Made by a program: the position numbers and the translations under genes. A stretch of 64,000 nt of DNA from Kryptolebias marmoratus (Eukaryota > Chordata > Actinopteri > Cyprinodontiformes > Rivulidae), in contig NC_051448.1 in the NCBI RefSeq assembly GCF_001649575.2, forward strand, positions 20,092,384-20,156,383, in the 5' to 3' direction. Below are positions 61,200 through 64,000 of this stretch, one piece after another (within the stretch, counting starts at the first letter, position 1; each line of letters opens with the position of its first letter). The notes beneath the pieces were generated by a model. That model saw only the letters and a list, made by a program, of their open reading frames with translations. It ran no database searches and was not told where the DNA came from.

Positions 61200-62850
61200 C
61201 CTAATAAATAATCTATTCATTGAATACCTGTTCAGGTATATTCAGTCTGGACCAGGTTGGTTTTGTATGAAGCTATGTGTTCTAACTTGGGTCAGATTTT
61301 ACAACTCAGTAGCCAGTGACTATTAGCACAACGATCATGTCCCCAATAATGACGAAATCCCTACACAGAATCCTACTTTTATGCTCTTGAAGTTCAACGC
61401 TTCAGCTGTTTTCTCATTCTGAGCTATTGATATTCCTTGGCTCTCTGTGAAGGTGTGAATGCTCACCCTGAACCTGTGTGGGGTCTGATAGTAATGGATG
61501 AATTGGGTCCACAGACAGCGCCTTCAGTGAGGCAGAGATAAGGAGCCCAGAGGAACAAGCAGCCACCGAGAGGCCTGTCTGTCATTGATACCACCACTAT
61601 CCACCAGCTGTCTGTAGTGTACATAAACGCCTCCTGTGGTGGTGGAGTGGCAGTGATTGCCTCAATGAGAAGGAGCAGTCATGCTAAACTTCACATTAAA
61701 TCAAAACCTCTGAAGTCAAGTTTTACAACTGATGTCTTGTAAGTATTTCTCTCATTAACAGTCATGTCTGTCAATTTAAACCAGATGCCGTTTATTTCAA
61801 CTGATGTAAAACAATCAAAATGTGTTGGTTGGTACAAATGAAACAATAATTTGCTTGTTTGACTTAAATTAGAAAGTGGTAAATAAAGTTTTTTTAAAAA
61901 AAGGAAGAAACTATGTTTTCTTTTACACTATTTTTATGTTGATGAGTTATTTAATTCGCTAATTTAGAAAGAGTTGGGGAGAAAATTAAAGCTGGTAAAA
62001 AAACAAAACAAACAAACAACAACTATATTTCATATGCCCCTAGAGCTTTCCCTGTAATATACTGTATTTTCATGAAATGAGACATCATCAACTACAAATA
62101 CTTAAATCTACACATAATTGTCCCGTACAAGGGCTGTAACAGTCGCATACTTTCACTTCCTACACTAATGGCTTCATGAAAATGAAATTAGAGGACAAAG
62201 ATTTCTCCTTTTGGCGTGGGGGGTCTGTCTAAAACTGCTGAGTGATGACTCACAAGCTCCCTGTCAAGAATTCGTACAGCTCTAACAGATAGCTCGGACC
62301 TGAACTCCGGTCTCCCCTTTCCTTCTCATCAGGCTGAGGTGTTTTACCGTACTCCTGCGCAATCAAACCCAATGATACGAAACCGAGTGAGGGATCTATA
62401 TAGTGTTTTATGGTGGCTCGGGCTTTCCCCTGTCAAGGCGCAACTGATTGTTATTAACAGTGGGACAGAAAATGAATTTTCCCCTGAAACAAGAATTACA
62501 TTTCCATCCTAAAACCGGCGTAATTTCACAGGGAAGAAGACTTACACCCCGACTGAGAAAATCTGCAGCGTCAACCACTGAAAACTCAGGAAAGTTTTTT
62601 TTTTTAGACTGTAAGCATTCAGCCAGACACAAAGCAGTATATCATATGTTTGTATAGAGGGAGCACGATGCATAACTCCCACATTATATTTGCTTTCCAG
62701 TGCCATATAAGTTTACTGACATAAAAAGTTCTGTACCCAGATGGAGGGCTGGAAATTAAGTGAAACTGCCTGTGTTGAAAGATCATGGGACTGCACTGCC
62801 ATGATTACAATATCAGATCAAATGGATAACAGAGTTGGCAGTACAGTCAC
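61200..62850. other. Gene-free stretch
   Basis: AT-rich unique sequence; 62100-62700 is somewhat more complex. I see no gene, RNA or element. Confidence 0.35.
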
Positions 62851-62859
62851 ACTGTAGGC

Positions 62860-63999
62860 CCCATGTCAGTAGCGTGTGACACCCCCTCGGACATGGATAC
62901 AATTGATGATTTGTTGCAGAACACAGTCAAACAGCTAATGTATCCTCTCCTGCAGCAAATCAGCCCACAGATGTTGTAGCTGGGCCTCAAGATCGATCAG
63001 AAAGAAGATGACGTCTGAGTTGATCCCACACATGATGAATTAGGGAAAGAAAAGGGGACCTGGCTGGTTACAGGTGAATCTGAACATGATGCAGTCAGTT
63101 CATAAACTCATGTGCCATGTGTAGAGAAATTGTCATTGATGTAGCACTGCACTGTCAGGGTTTCTCAAATCACTGCCAAAGGTGACCGAAAGTCAGACCC
63201 TGTGGTTCTCCACACCATGATGCCAGGACTAACATTGGAATGTCTCATCACAACATTGGCAGGATTGGTCCTCCCCCGTCAATGTCGCCATATGAGCACC
63301 CATGATCATCTGCAGAACCAAGTTTCATCACTGAACAGGATACAGTGCCAATTGTCATGTGTCCCAGTTACAGCATCACTCCAAACACAGCTGTCTATGT
63401 TCTGCTGTTAACTGCAGTCTACACATGAACCAGTAGTCTGGCTGATGGTAGTCGTTGAGACACAGGTATTGGACTCTTTTTAACACCCCATCTAACCCTA
63501 CACTGTGTCTGGATGGCAGGCGAAGAAGTCAGTGTTCTGTTATGCTCGGCACACAATACACCATTCCTCTGCAAAGCAGACTTACTTTTTCACATGTTGA
63601 CCATTTCAGCTCTGTTACTACCTTACTTAGTGGCACAAAGGTACATCAGGGTGAGTTGGCTTCAATCCCCTGGTTGCCTTGGCTCATTGAGAAATTACAC
63701 AGATGTGATCAGAAAGTGTCTAGGCCCTGGCTTAAAGTGTTTTGTGAAAGTCCCTAGTGTGTGTGTACCCTCATGTACCTTTTGGTTACAACACTGGACC
63801 ATCGTGATGTCTGCCTCATGCAAACTCCCACTGTAATCCTTATCAAACTCTATCAAGTGCTAAGAACATCCTTTGTGTCTGGTGACCTTCATGCATTGGT
63901 TTGACTGTCGGACACCCAAACAACTACACGATGACACTATTGCTTCACTCAAGATGCTTTCTGGTGCTGGGTTTTAGATGAAGCACCAACAGACATCCA
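62860..63999 (-). pseudogene. Decayed Tc1/mariner-type transposase, cut by the window edge
   Basis: The - strand of about 63360-62862 reads, with stops and shifts, LFSDETWFC...SPGIMVW...SPLAVI-ETLTVQCYINDN...PARSPFLSLIHHVWDQLRRH... LQERIH, the Tc1 subgroup with the ARSPDLSPIEHVWDQLGRR signature. The QQDNARPH block is deleted, and the last catalytic Glu position reads His (LIHHVW). The 5' part (63400 on) is too eroded to follow. No TIR seen within the window. Confidence 0.75.
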
Positions 64000-64000
64000 G

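Noticed and set aside
60909..61326. Long His-Pro-Ser or Trp-Met-Asp repeat proteins on both strands
   Set aside because: Product of the ATCC microsatellite; repeats of this period stay open in several frames.
1..63999. CRISPR array, bacterial operon, prophage or other prokaryotic system
   Set aside because: All coding evidence is intron-containing vertebrate sequence or eukaryotic transposons; no regularly spaced direct repeats of CRISPR type were seen.

Overview
The window looks like the nuclear genome of a ray-finned fish, probably a percomorph-type teleost. The reasons are vertebrate genes with short GT-AG exons spread over kilobases, a fish-type nociceptin precursor, and a dense load of typical teleost mobile elements (Tc1-like, hAT-like MITEs, TTAA-target elements, piggyBac, LTR elements, LINE and SINE remnants). 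The species cannot be named from this. There are two assembly gaps, at 1484-1646 and 21120-21361.

Two genes are supported. The first is znf395 on the + strand (coding exons from 3871 to the stop at 19911, polyA signal near 20069), which encodes a transcription factor with one C2H2 finger and a C-terminal C-clamp. The second is prepronociceptin (pnoc) on the - strand (coding exons 33740-33603 and 24089-23454, polyA signal near 23213). They lie tail to tail about 3 kb apart, as in human 8p21.1. That arrangement supports both identities and makes this the ZNF395/PNOC conserved-synteny block. The two genes have no known joint pathway; they are neighbours, not an operon.

Layout. 1-2430 is upstream flank and a CpG-rich promoter zone with four CCAAT/ATTGG boxes. 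3822-20075 is znf395, whose introns hold a Tc1-like element with a nested hAT-like MITE, a foldback repeat, a palindromic MITE with a nested TTAA-flanked element, a solo LTR and LINE fragments. 20076-23212 is the gap between the 3' ends. 23213-33740 is pnoc with a 9.5-kb intron that holds a SINE and unique-looking sequence. From 33.8 kb to the end I find no protein-coding host gene. That 30 kb is a gene-poor stretch with a 2-kb piggyBac relic, a short LTR retrotransposon, several small DNA transposons, a 1-kb-spaced duplication, an ATCC microsatellite, a decayed Tc1-type transposase at the right edge, and blocks of complex unique sequence that could be conserved regulatory DNA.

No exotic or undescribed multi-gene system is visible. 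The most interesting observations are the pnoc precursor with two opioid-type (Y/F)GGF peptides, the Pro-alternating expansion in znf395 and its apparently missing N-terminal domain, and several transposons with target-site duplications readable directly in the sequence. These include a piggyBac relic flanked by TTAG instead of TTAA.
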